Below are positions 34,776 through 43,751 of a stretch of 64,000 nt of DNA, in pieces (within the stretch, counting starts at the first letter, position 1; every line of letters begins with the position of its first letter). The position numbers were made by a program, and so were the translations under genes. The stretch is taken from assembly GCA_002633315.1 (NCBI GenBank), contig NWBN01000002.1, positions 1-64,000 on the forward strand, written 5' to 3'. This DNA is from Bacteroidales bacterium Phil6 (GTDB taxonomy: Bacteria > Bacteroidota > Bacteroidia > Bacteroidales > F082). The notes beneath the pieces are model-generated. The model was not told the origin of the DNA and ran no database searches. It saw only the letters and a list, made by a program, of their open reading frames with translations.

Positions 34776-36497
34776 ATGATGAAAAAAGTATTTTTAGCAA
34801 TAGCGACAATTCTAATGATGTGTTCAACATCAAAAGCACAATGGGTAAGCCCCGGTGACGGCAGTGTCTTCACCATGTCAACACTCGTCGAACAAAGCAA
34901 CGGCGCAGTGACACAAGAAGAGAACAATTCTTTTACAGTGTCTCAGGATATCACCATCTCTGCCAACGACAAACTCGTCATTGACAATGAGGTGTCAGAA
35001 ATAAACATTGGCGAAGTGCTTGTGACTATTGCCGGCTCTTTGCAATGCAATAACAACAACATCGTAAATGTAAAACCTGTTGATGGTTGTCATTACAGTC
35101 TTCGTTTTGAAAATGCCGCCGACAATATTTTGAATAAAATATCATTCACCGGAGGTGACGGCATACAAATCCTCGAAAGCGATATTGTCATCAGCGACTG
35201 CGAATTTTCCGGATTTAGTACCGGATATACCTCTTCCGCTATCAACATACACAAATGCGACCCTCTAATAGAGAATTGCTATTTCCACGACAACGAAGGA
35301 GCTGCCATAGGTTCCGGAGCCAATATCAACGGCTCTCCCGTTATCATAAACAATACATTCTACAACAACGTCACCGCCAATACCAACCACCCCCAAATCA
35401 ATCTCGGACCAGGCGGCAATGACACTATCTTCATCATCAACAATATCATTGAAGGACTCAACAGCAACATGTCGGGCGGCATCTCCATAGCAGACCTTAC
35501 CAACAGCGGGACTACCAAAGTACGCATGAGCGGCAACACCATTATTAACAACAGATACGGATATAATCAACAAGGTTTCAATATCTCATCTGTAATCGAC
35601 AACAACATTTTCACAAACAACAATCTGGAAACCAACCCTCAACAGGGTGGCAGCGGCATCAGCATCTACGGCATGGATAACAACTGCAAAGCCAAGATAC
35701 GCAACAACATCATCAGCGGTAACCTGTGGGGTATCACTTCCATATATTACAATGAGATAGACCTGGGCACCGAAAACGACCCGGGTAATAACATCTTCTA
35801 CGATAATGGTAATAACGATACTCTTTATGCCTTGTATAACAACAGCTTCAGTGATATCACCGCCATTGGCAACTATTGGGGAGACAACGACCCGGATTTT
35901 GCTGCTTTGGTGATTATCGACAATGACGACAACTCTGGACTCGGGAAAGTCAACTATTTGCCAATCAAAGAACTATATCCAACATTTTTATCTTTCAATG
36001 TCATGAAAGACAGTAACAACGGATTGTCTCAGGATTATTACGGCGTAATTGACGAGGAAACACATACTGTGACTTTAAACCTTGTCAACGAAGCAATTTC
36101 AATGAGCAATGTCATCGTTGATTTTGAGATAAGTCTCGGTGTCACAAGTGACATAGAGTCCGGTACTGCCATGGATTTCTCAAATACCACCCAGACAATA
36201 ATATTAAATACTCCTCACAACGAAAGTCAGGAATGGACAATAATACTCAACAATACTCTCGGTGTTGATGAATCTGTCACTAAATCTTTCAATATCTATC
36301 CCAATCCATCTAACGGGAAATTTATCATAGAAAATATTGATGAATCTTCAACGGTAAGTATCATTTCGTTGGAGGGCAAAGTATTACATGTATTCAAAAA
36401 CAACGGTATGATAAATTGTGACTTACCTGCCGGACTGTACTTTATTAAAATAAATGACAACAAAAACGAAAAAATACATAAACTTATAGTTATCTGA
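34776..36497 (+). CDS. Secreted parallel beta-helix protein with T9SS sorting domain
   Basis: 573 residues: a signal peptide (MMKKVFLAIATILMMCSTSKAQ), a right-handed parallel beta-helix (about 90-400) with many Asn-rich rungs such as NINGSPVIINNTFYNN and RMSGNTIINNRYG, and a C-terminal type A T9SS sorting domain (about 497-573) beginning SFNIYPNPSNGKFIIENI and ending with AGLYFIKIN..HKLIVI. It is thus exported through the type IX system and probably bound to the cell surface. Beta-helix proteins of this kind often bind or cut polysaccharides, but no catalytic residues are visible. The promoter is the -7 box TATCTTTG at 34744-34751, 25 bases before the start. The T9SS machinery itself is not in the window. 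Confidence 0.85.
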   Translation: MMKKVFLAIATILMMCSTSKAQWVSPGDGSVFTMSTLVEQSNGAVTQEENNSFTVSQDITISANDKLVIDNEVSEINIGEVLVTIAGSLQCNNNNIVNVKPVDGCHYSLRFENAADNILNKISFTGGDGIQILESDIVISDCEFSGFSTGYTSSAINIHKCDPLIENCYFHDNEGAAIGSGANINGSPVIINNTFYNNVTANTNHPQINLGPGGNDTIFIINNIIEGLNSNMSGGISIADLTNSGTTKVRMSGNTIINNRYGYNQQGFNISSVIDNNIFTNNNLETNPQQGGSGISIYGMDNNCKAKIRNNIISGNLWGITSIYYNEIDLGTENDPGNNIFYDNGNNDTLYALYNNSFSDITAIGNYWGDNDPDFAALVIIDNDDNSGLGKVNYLPIKELYPTFLSFNVMKDSNNGLSQDYYGVIDEETHTVTLNLVNEAISMSNVIVDFEISLGVTSDIESGTAMDFSNTTQTIILNTPHNESQEWTIILNNTLGVDESVTKSFNIYPNPSNGKFIIENIDESSTVSIISLEGKVLHVFKNNGMINCDLPAGLYFIKINDNKNEKIHKLIVI

Positions 36498-36526
36498 TTA
36501 TAAAGACATTACCACTACAAAATATA

Positions 36527-36564
36527 AAAAGGATATCATTTCTAAAATGAAATGACATCCTTTT
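36527..36564. terminator. Bidirectional terminator between convergent genes
   Basis: A 16-bp stem with one mismatch (AAAAGGATATCATTTC with GAAATGACATCCTTTT, 6-base loop) with A and T runs on both sides. It lies between the beta-helix gene (+) and trkA (-). Confidence 0.8.
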
Positions 36565-36678
36565 CATTTATAAATCTTTAATTCTACAATTAAGATATGC
36601 CAAACAGGAAGATACAACAACAAAACTTTTGACATTCAACAATTAATAATAATCATCAAAAAACATAACCTATAACTT

Positions 36679-38019
36679 TTACCTGAACAGTTTTTCAACA
36701 TCTTGGACTGCATCCGGCAATGCCAATACCACCACTCTGTCATCCGGCTCTATCTGGAAATCACCAGTAGCGATATAACTATCTTCTCCCCTAATTATTC
36801 CACCTATTATAGCACCTTCCGGCATTTTAAGTCTGTTGATTGGTCTGTTTGTCACTGAGGAACCGTCGCGTACCACAAACTCCATCATATCGGCATCAAT
36901 ACCACTCAGGCATTTAAGAGAAGAGACATTGTCACCAAGAGTATAACGTACCATATAACTCGCAGCAATAAGCTTTTTGTTGATGATAGTATCAATACCG
37001 ATATTCTGTGATATATCGATATAATCGATATTCTCGACAAGGGCAATTGTTTTCTTTACCCCAAAAGCCTTGGCCTGTAAGCAAGTCAGAATATTAGTTT
37101 CAGTATTCTCCGTAACAGCAATAAAAGCATCCATGTCCTTGATGCCTTCTTCCTCAAGAAGGTCAACATCGCGAGCATCAGCATTGACAACCAAAGAATC
37201 AGACAGATAATTCGTCAATTCGAGACATCGGTTTTTATCGAGTTCAAGGATTTTTATATTGGTATCTTTTTCAAGACGTTTAGCAGTGATTCGCCCCACT
37301 CTGCCACCACCTATAATCATTACGTTCTTTATATTAATCTTTTGTTTTCCACTAAGTTGAAGCAGGTCTTTGAAAGCATGAGGTTTTGACACCACATAAA
37401 TCATGTCACCTTCTTTAAGAACATCCTCTGCATGTGGTATGAAGGTATTCTGACGTCTGTGTATGGCTACAGGACGAAAGTCGAGATGCTTATAGCGGTC
37501 TGCTATCTCTTCAAAGCTATGATTTATCACAATGGCAGAAGAATCGAGTTTAAGCATGTACATCTCAAGTTTGCCGCCTGCAAAATCGTATGCTTCTGTA
37601 GCTGCAGACTGTTTCAACAGAGTGATAATCTCTTGTGCTGCAATATCTTCAGGCGACACTATGCCGTCAATGCCGAGGTCCTGATAGATACGCCATGATT
37701 CCGTGCTGAGGTTCTCCATGGTGTTGACTCGTACAATTACTTTTTTGGCACCTAACTTCTTTGCGAGTATTCCGGTCAACAAATTGATATGCTCATCATG
37801 CAACACTGCTATTACAAGATCAGCTTTTTTGACATTTGCCTGCTGTAACACCTTTATAGAAGTAGAGTTACCGGCTATTGTCATAAGATCGGAATGCGAC
37901 GCCATCATTTTCAACAACTCCTCATGAGGGTCAACTATGGTAATATTGTGATGACTGCGTTCCAAGGCTTCTGCAAGATGCATTCCCACTTCGCCATCTC
38001 CGGCTATTATTATGTCCAT
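36679..38019 (-). CDS. trkA: Trk potassium uptake regulatory subunit TrkA
   Basis: Peripheral NAD-binding subunit that gates a TrkH/G-type potassium channel. 446 residues in two tandem RCK units: N-terminal Rossmann motif GDGEVGMHLAEALE (about 6-19) and a second one GGGRVGRITAKRLE (about 235), each followed by a RCK-C domain; the C-terminus (RDGSSVTNRPINRLKMPEGA) is the second RCK-C. The length is normal for TrkA. trkH is not adjacent here. The nitrilase-type gene is 19 bases upstream and probably co-transcribed. Confidence 0.93.
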   Translation of the reverse strand: MDIIIAGDGEVGMHLAEALERSHHNITIVDPHEELLKMMASHSDLMTIAGNSTSIKVLQQANVKKADLVIAVLHDEHINLLTGILAKKLGAKKVIVRVNTMENLSTESWRIYQDLGIDGIVSPEDIAAQEIITLLKQSAATEAYDFAGGKLEMYMLKLDSSAIVINHSFEEIADRYKHLDFRPVAIHRRQNTFIPHAEDVLKEGDMIYVVSKPHAFKDLLQLSGKQKINIKNVMIIGGGRVGRITAKRLEKDTNIKILELDKNRCLELTNYLSDSLVVNADARDVDLLEEEGIKDMDAFIAVTENTETNILTCLQAKAFGVKKTIALVENIDYIDISQNIGIDTIINKKLIAASYMVRYTLGDNVSSLKCLSGIDADMMEFVVRDGSSVTNRPINRLKMPEGAIIGGIIRGEDSYIATGDFQIEPDDRVVVLALPDAVQDVEKLFR

Positions 38020-38038
38020 ATATCAAATTTTACTTATG

Positions 38039-38824
38039 TTATAAATTCTTGAACGTAAATCTGTCCCAATCCTTAGATACAGTAAAATAATCTCTGAACG
38101 ATTCCATGTCCTCTTTATCCAACACGGCACTAATAATTTCCTCTTTATCACCAGCCTTGACGACAGGACGACCTTTAGCATTAAGTATCATAGACTCCCC
38201 AATATATGGTATATCATTATGATCTACACCCACTCTGTTGACTCCAACGACATACGCCACATTTTCAATAGCTCTCGCTGTCAACAAGGTATTCCATACC
38301 AACGACTTCTGAGCCGGCCAATTGGCAGTAAACATGGCAATATCATACTCATAACTGCTGCCGTCGTATTTATTGCGATTCCAAACGGGAAACCTTAAAT
38401 CATAACAGACAAAAGGTCTTATTTTCCATCCCTTCAATTCAAATGTGATAAGAGCATCGCCTTCATCGAGGTCCTTCTCTCCCCCCATTTTAAAAGTATG
38501 ATGTTTATGATATTTCATGCATTTGCCGTCAGGAAACATTATGACAAAAGTGTTATAATGCATCTTTCCTTCTTTGGTTATAAAAGTACCAGCCATAACA
38601 CAATGACAATCCGCAGATTTTTCGCGAAGCCAACAAAAAGTATCACCGTTTTCATCTTCTGCAAATATTTCAGCATCAGCAGGGAATCCCGTAGTAAAAG
38701 TCTCAGGCAACACTATCAAATCCGTCTCTTCTATACCACACAACAATTCATCAATATGTCTTCTGTTAGCCTCAGGATTCTGAGCCACAATATCAGTCTG
38801 TAAACACGTAATTCTTAATTTCAT
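38039..38824 (-). CDS. Nitrilase-superfamily amidase (omega-amidase/YafV-like)
   Basis: Hydrolyses the amide of a small acid, probably an omega-amido-2-oxoacid, releasing ammonia. 261 residues. The catalytic triad is visible: Glu41 in LPETFTTGF, Lys107 in KYHKHHTF and Cys140 in IRPFVCYDLRFPVW. The length and these motifs match YafV-type omega-amidases of Bacteroidetes rather than NAD synthetase or aliphatic amidases. The start at 38824 (MKLRITCLQTDI) is chosen because it begins at the first beta strand; an open frame continues 15 codons upstream. It is followed by trkA after 19 bases. Confidence 0.88.
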   Translation of the reverse strand: MKLRITCLQTDIVAQNPEANRRHIDELLCGIEETDLIVLPETFTTGFPADAEIFAEDENGDTFCWLREKSADCHCVMAGTFITKEGKMHYNTFVIMFPDGKCMKYHKHHTFKMGGEKDLDEGDALITFELKGWKIRPFVCYDLRFPVWNRNKYDGSSYEYDIAMFTANWPAQKSLVWNTLLTARAIENVAYVVGVNRVGVDHNDIPYIGESMILNAKGRPVVKAGDKEEIISAVLDKEDMESFRDYFTVSKDWDRFTFKNL

Positions 38825-38918
38825 CTTAATTATGTTCAAAATCAACAAAAAACCTGTTTCACACATCATTTTATGATGTAAAAAAACGTGTAAAGATACA
38901 ACTATTCTGAATTTTTTA

Positions 38919-39018
38919 TAACTTTGCCATGAAAATTTGAAAAATTAAGATTGAAAACGACATGTTTTTTCCTTTTAACAAAAAGAAATTCCTGATGTAA
39001 TACTACGTTGAAAACGTA
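38919..39018 (+). promoter_or_regulatory. Promoter and 15-bp palindrome upstream of the barrel protein
   Basis: TAACTTTG at 38919-38926 is the only plus-strand -7 box in the gap and would leave an unusually long leader of about 190 bases before 39122. The leader contains a perfect 15-base palindrome at 39004-39018 (TACGTT-GAA-AACGTA), a possible operator or RNA hairpin. Confidence 0.45.
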
Positions 39019-39121
39019 TCAGAGATGTAAATTTCTATTTCTATCAAGATAATCTCTAACAAGTCAAAAGGACAAATATATGCGAAATAGATACTTTAAA
39101 AATTAGGTATAACAATTAAAA

Positions 39122-39817
39122 ATGAAAAGGATGAAAAAATATTTACTGTTTTTTGCCATTATATTTATTGTTTGTCAAGGAATAAAAGCACAGGAATTTC
39201 ATTATGGCATCATTGCCGGCCCCACATTTAACAGAATGACTTTAGATACCGAATATCATATTAATCTTGATAAAGAAAGAAACCCTTTGTATCTTGGTTT
39301 CAAAATCGGTGTTTTCGGTGAAAACAAATTCAACATATTCGGCATGCAATATGAACTGTCATACGACCAACTCGGTTCACGTGTGCAATGGGATGAAGAA
39401 ATACTCAATACTTCTATCATGCAAACAAAAGAATTTTTCTTCCAACGCATAAGTCTTGACATTTTGGGCAAGTTATATATCTTAAATGATTACTTATCAA
39501 TAGATTTAGGCGTAGAACCCTCATATATAATCTCTGCCATGAAACATGAAGATATCACAATAGACAATCGCAGCGACAAAAACAAAACAACTCTCAAAAA
39601 AGGCGATGATTATTCTCCGTTCAATATTGCTGTTGGAGGCGGTATATGTACTTACATTAGTCAGAATATCACCTTGTCATTGAGATATATGTTGGAATTG
39701 ACAAATACCTTGCAGAAAGAAACCATATCAATTACCGATACAGGCATTGTCAATAACACGATAAAGACATTATCGAAAAACAGAACATTTTACATAATGT
39801 TGGGCTGGAGATTTTAA
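39122..39817 (+). CDS. PorT-family-like outer-membrane beta-barrel protein
   Basis: 231 residues with a signal peptide (MKRMKKYLLFFAIIFIVCQG, cleavage after KAQ) and a barrel starting FHYGIIAGPTFNRMTLDTEY and ending in FYIMLGWRF with a terminal Phe. The alternating hydrophobic strands and the GFKIGVFGENKFNI and VEPSYIISAMK segments match the PorT/DUF PF13568 barrels common in Bacteroidetes. A true PorT (T9SS component) is one possibility; sequence alone does not prove it, and many members are unrelated to secretion. It has its own promoter with a long leader. Confidence 0.72.
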   Translation: MKRMKKYLLFFAIIFIVCQGIKAQEFHYGIIAGPTFNRMTLDTEYHINLDKERNPLYLGFKIGVFGENKFNIFGMQYELSYDQLGSRVQWDEEILNTSIMQTKEFFFQRISLDILGKLYILNDYLSIDLGVEPSYIISAMKHEDITIDNRSDKNKTTLKKGDDYSPFNIAVGGGICTYISQNITLSLRYMLELTNTLQKETISITDTGIVNNTIKTLSKNRTFYIMLGWRF

Positions 39818-39975
39818 AAGACGAAATATAAAAAACATGCAGTGACGATTTGTCAATAAATCAAAAACGAGAAAAACACCGGTCTTTTCAATATTATGGT
39901 AATAATAACGAATGTTTTTCTGAATAAAAGCGCATATCGAAATGCCACTGCATGATTATAATTCAACACCTTATA

Positions 39976-41070
39976 TTACAATCCGAGTTGCTTTACTGCG
40001 TAAGCATAAGCGCCCACTGCGACAGCCGATGAAGTACCGAGTCGAGTAATACCTACACCTATCTTCTTCATAGGATCATACCACACCTCTTTATTTGAGA
40101 ACGGCACTCTTATCATCTTGCCTGTTTTAGCAGTAAACGCCACCATTTCGTTGGCATCTTGCAAATTATAAGCCTGAATCTCCATTCTTGAGAAAGTGTT
40201 GCCATTGAAATCGACAAAAGGTTCATTGAGTTTTTTCAATAAGGTAGGTATAAACACCGGCCAAGCTCCGGACAATCCTCCGCCTATCACCACTATACCA
40301 TCCACCAAAGTCACGGCATTGGCTATGGCATCGGCAAGAACTATGGCAAACTCTTCCCAAGAGGCAAGAGCAGCAGCCTTATTGCCTTCTTTGCGTCCCA
40401 TGGCTATCTCATATATGTCAAAAGGCTGAGGTGCATCTTCAAACACAAGCCCTGCCTCTTTGGCATAAACACGACGTACGGCACGTATAGTCACAGAATC
40501 CTCTATACTCGTATTGTAATACATGTAATTGCGCATTCTGTTTATCTCGCCGCCGGCAGAGTTGTCACCTCCGAGCAAGACCCCATCAATGACAATACCT
40601 GCTCCGAAACCTGTACCCAACGTAACTCCAAGAAGATTTTTATATCTCTTCGGATTGCCTTGTTGTTCCAACAACTTGTTTATCTCAGGCAAGATGCCGT
40701 CAAGAGCTTCTCCGTATGCAAACAAGTCTCCGTCATTGTTAATGAACACAGGACATTGAAACTCATTCTCAAGCATATCTTTCAATGCTACACCGCCACG
40801 AAAAAGCGGGAGATTTTCCAAATCGCCGATAATACCATTGGGATAATCTGCAGGACCCGGAAAACAGAAACTTATAGCCGTCGGTTTGCAGCCACACAAC
40901 GTCTCCGTCTCATGAAATCCTGATATTATCTTACGTAACTGTTCTTCAAGTGTCACTGAAGCAGAAGGTATTGTAAATGACTTTATTATCTCACGCGAGT
41001 CTTGTACAGCTGAAAATTTAAACCCTGTGCCTCCGGCATCAAGGATGAAAATAGTATTTTTAGAGTTCAT
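39976..41070 (-). CDS. ROK-family sugar kinase
   Basis: Phosphorylates a hexose (glucose, N-acetylglucosamine or similar). 364 residues with the ATP phosphate loop DAGGTGFKFSAV (about 11-22), SFCFPGPADYPNG, NDGDLFAYGE with the catalytic Asp (about 115), GVTLGTGFGAGIVIDG (about 150-165) and VVIGGGLSGAWPVFIP. The zinc-binding CxCGxxGC motif of many ROK kinases is absent, which is typical of a Bacteroidetes subgroup. The stop of the exosortase-like gene lies 5 bases upstream, so it is third in the ClC-exosortase-ROK operon. The sugar is not determined. Confidence 0.85.
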   Translation of the reverse strand: MNSKNTIFILDAGGTGFKFSAVQDSREIIKSFTIPSASVTLEEQLRKIISGFHETETLCGCKPTAISFCFPGPADYPNGIIGDLENLPLFRGGVALKDMLENEFQCPVFINNDGDLFAYGEALDGILPEINKLLEQQGNPKRYKNLLGVTLGTGFGAGIVIDGVLLGGDNSAGGEINRMRNYMYYNTSIEDSVTIRAVRRVYAKEAGLVFEDAPQPFDIYEIAMGRKEGNKAAALASWEEFAIVLADAIANAVTLVDGIVVIGGGLSGAWPVFIPTLLKKLNEPFVDFNGNTFSRMEIQAYNLQDANEMVAFTAKTGKMIRVPFSNKEVWYDPMKKIGVGITRLGTSSAVAVGAYAYAVKQLGL

Positions 41071-41075
41071 AACAT

Positions 41076-41678
41076 TTATTTTTTATTCTTTTTATGTAAA
41101 AAGTACTCAGTCCAAAACATCCACATCAAGAATATGACAAAATAAAAGAAGGTCTTGAATAAATAGTCATGAGAGAAAGAAAAACTGTTAGGGAAAGGTA
41201 TCATCAGCAATAAAATACCGGTTACCCTGACTACGTTAATCCATTCTATAATGACAAGTCCTAACGGGATATACCACAATTTGTGTTTCCATGGTCCTGG
41301 AAAAATCAACATCAAAAACAACCAATGCAGCCACTGCTTCAAACTTGTACACTCCGGCGCTACAGTAATAAACGAATATCTGCCTTCGTTGTTCATGGTA
41401 CCTATTGTCCTGTCCATAGTTATTATGTCAAGACCAAAAACATTTTCCAAAACATTACAACTTTGGTCGAACAACAAAGATGATGCAGATTGAAACAAAT
41501 CATCGACAAGAGACTTAACAGGCCAAAAGTTTATCGCTTGCCACCCAAGATATATGAAATGAAAACTGAATATCAAGACAATAAACAATCCCACATCAAA
41601 AAATGTCTGATACTTGGGATCGTCTCTAAACTTTCTTATATCTGAAATTTTAAAATTCTTTAACTTGAAATCACTCAT
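41076..41678 (-). CDS. Exosortase/archaeosortase-like membrane transpeptidase
   Basis: 200 residues with an N-terminal basic, soluble stretch and about five membrane helices. The predicted catalytic Cys-Arg-His triad of the family is visible: Cys110 in ITVAPECTSLKQW, Arg151 in INVVRVTG and His170 in FSFSHDYLFK, in the right order between membrane helices (FLMLIFPG, YIPLGLVIIEWINVV). Families of this type cut C-terminal sorting tails of exported proteins. The start overlaps the ClC gene by 8 bases, so it is translationally coupled, and the ROK gene follows after 5 bases. It resembles the XrtF-like group of Bacteroidetes but is not necessarily that. No substrate tail was seen in the window. Confidence 0.72.
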   Translation of the reverse strand: MSDFKLKNFKISDIRKFRDDPKYQTFFDVGLFIVLIFSFHFIYLGWQAINFWPVKSLVDDLFQSASSLLFDQSCNVLENVFGLDIITMDRTIGTMNNEGRYSFITVAPECTSLKQWLHWLFLMLIFPGPWKHKLWYIPLGLVIIEWINVVRVTGILLLMIPFPNSFSFSHDYLFKTFFYFVIFLMWMFWTEYFLHKKNKK

Positions 41679-43491
41679 CTGAAATCTCCTTTAACGTAGC
41701 CTGATAAGTAGTAAACACCCTTGCACGTGACACATAACCTAGATATTTACCATTTTGAATTACCGGGATATTATATTTATGGGATTCTTCGAATTTATGC
41801 ACTATACTTTCCATACTTTCCTGAGGACTGATAGTATAACTCGGATAAACCATAAGATTTTCTATGGGAGTGTTATATAAAGAAGTGTCAAACATTATCG
41901 GACGAATGTCATCCAACAGAATATGACCTTCAAAATCTCCATTCTTATTCACGACAGGGAAAATATTTCTTGTAGATGAAGCTATTATAGGTATGAGATC
42001 TTTAAACGTCTGATTAGAATTGACAGTACTGAAATTATTTTCTATCAATCTATTTATTGTCATCATGTTCAAGATACTTATATCTTTGTTATGTGTCACC
42101 TTGACACCTTTTTCCACCACAGCATGAGTATATATGGAATCTTTAAAGAAAATTCTATTGACAGCATACGACAAGGCAGAAACTATCATAAGAGGTACCA
42201 TAAGGGCGTATCCATTAGCAATCTCTGCTATTAGAAACACTCCTGTAAGAGGAGCATGCAACATACCGGCAATGACACCGCCCATACCGACAAGAGCAAA
42301 ATTGGAAACATTAAGATTACCAATCCCAAGATAATTGACAGTCAAAGCAAACAATAATCCTAAAAATGCTCCGAGAAACAGAGCCGGGGCAAAAGTACCA
42401 CCAACGCCTCCGGCGGCAAATGTGAAAGATGTGGCAAAAGCCTTAAGTAATATCAATACTGCCAATAAAACTATCACAACCCATTTAATATCTTTATAAG
42501 GTTCAAAAAAACTATTCTGAAACACCGGTGACACATCACCATGTAAAGCAGAGTTGATAGCTTCATAACCCTCTCCATACAGGGCAGGGAAAACAAAAAT
42601 CAGAAGTCCAAGGCAAAGAGCACCAATAATAAAACGCACCCAAAGAGAATTAATCTTCTTAAATCTCTTATCAATATTAAAAGACACTCGCATGAAATAA
42701 GCAGAAACAAGCCCCGCCATTATTCCTAAACCTATATAATACAATGAGTTGGAAGGTATAAACAATTCTGTTGTGGTAACCGTATATTCAAAAGCTCTTC
42801 CAAGAATATAATATGATGTCAATATTGCCACGAAAGAAGATACTATTATAGGAACAAGTGCCATCATGGAAATATCTATCATAAATACTTCCATGGCAAA
42901 AATCACGCCCGTAATCGGAGCCTGAAAGATTGCTGCCAATGCTGCCGCGGCGCCCATGCCTATCAACACTATTATCTGTTTGTGATTTAACCTCAACAAC
43001 TGCCCAATATTGGACCCTATGGACGCTCCCGTAGAAACAGACGGTCCCTCTAATCCCACAGAACCTCCGAAACCTACCGTCAACGAACTCGTGATTATCG
43101 AAGCATAAGTGTTATATGATTTTACTATACCTTTGTTACGTGAAATGGCATATAATATACCCGGTATTCCATGTCCTACATCACGCCGCAATATAAAACG
43201 TACAACGATAATAGTCAATAAAATACCTATGGCAGGCAAAATGATGAACAACAAATTCAGATTGTTGGAATACTCTAAAATACCGAAAAAGAAATCCCTG
43301 ATGCCATGTGCCAACTTCTTGATGACAATGGCAGCAAGACCGGCTAAAAAACCAGTGGGCAGACTCAACAACAACATGAACTGCCTCTCGGAGATATGTG
43401 TCACTCTCCATTTGTTGAACTTGTTTATCGCTAATTTAATACGCGACTTTACCCGTAATTTCGTATTATTAATCTTTAAAATTCTGCCCAA
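41671..43491 (-). CDS. ClC-family chloride channel/antiporter with CBS domains
   Basis: 606 residues: about ten or more membrane helices followed by a C-terminal CBS pair (about 460-600). The ClC ion pathway is intact: GSVGLEGPSV (gating Glu, the equivalent of E. coli E148, about residue 142), and GGVGGTFAPALFLGAFLG (about 374-391). The first selectivity motif (GSGIP in E. coli) corresponds to HGIPGILYAI (about 110). CBS domains usually bind adenine nucleotides and regulate gating. Its end overlaps the start of the exosortase-like gene. Whether it is a channel or a proton antiporter cannot be settled by eye. Confidence 0.9.
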   Translation of the reverse strand: MGRILKINNTKLRVKSRIKLAINKFNKWRVTHISERQFMLLLSLPTGFLAGLAAIVIKKLAHGIRDFFFGILEYSNNLNLLFIILPAIGILLTIIVVRFILRRDVGHGIPGILYAISRNKGIVKSYNTYASIITSSLTVGFGGSVGLEGPSVSTGASIGSNIGQLLRLNHKQIIVLIGMGAAAALAAIFQAPITGVIFAMEVFMIDISMMALVPIIVSSFVAILTSYYILGRAFEYTVTTTELFIPSNSLYYIGLGIMAGLVSAYFMRVSFNIDKRFKKINSLWVRFIIGALCLGLLIFVFPALYGEGYEAINSALHGDVSPVFQNSFFEPYKDIKWVVIVLLAVLILLKAFATSFTFAAGGVGGTFAPALFLGAFLGLLFALTVNYLGIGNLNVSNFALVGMGGVIAGMLHAPLTGVFLIAEIANGYALMVPLMIVSALSYAVNRIFFKDSIYTHAVVEKGVKVTHNKDISILNMMTINRLIENNFSTVNSNQTFKDLIPIIASSTRNIFPVVNKNGDFEGHILLDDIRPIMFDTSLYNTPIENLMVYPSYTISPQESMESIVHKFEESHKYNIPVIQNGKYLGYVSRARVFTTYQATLKEISDE

Positions 43492-43703
43492 AATTAAACA
43501 TTATTTCTTAAAATCAAACCTTTTTTACCACTTTTATTAATGCTGAAACAATATCATACACATAATTATTTAACTTACAACAACTTATTTAACATTTCCT
43601 TTGTTCCTCCAACAATGCAAAAAATCATATTCTTTTTACATCTTTCAAATTTATGTTTTGAATTTTTTAAATATTTTTTTACATAATATATTTTAATAAA
43701 ATA

Positions 43704-43733
43704 TTGTCTCTCTCAAAAAATATCTTACCTTTG
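43704..43733 (+). promoter_or_regulatory. Promoter of the xth operon
   Basis: TTG at 43704-43706 and TACCTTTG at 43726-43733 are 19 bases apart, matching -33/-7. This shows that an open frame beginning at 43704 is not coding there; translation starts at 43752, about 18 bases downstream of the -7 box. Confidence 0.8.
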
Positions 43734-43751
43734 CAGCGTAATGTGAACAAC

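Noticed and set aside
43704..43751. The 16-codon extension upstream of xth
   Set aside because: It is exactly the -33 and -7 promoter region, so it is not translated.
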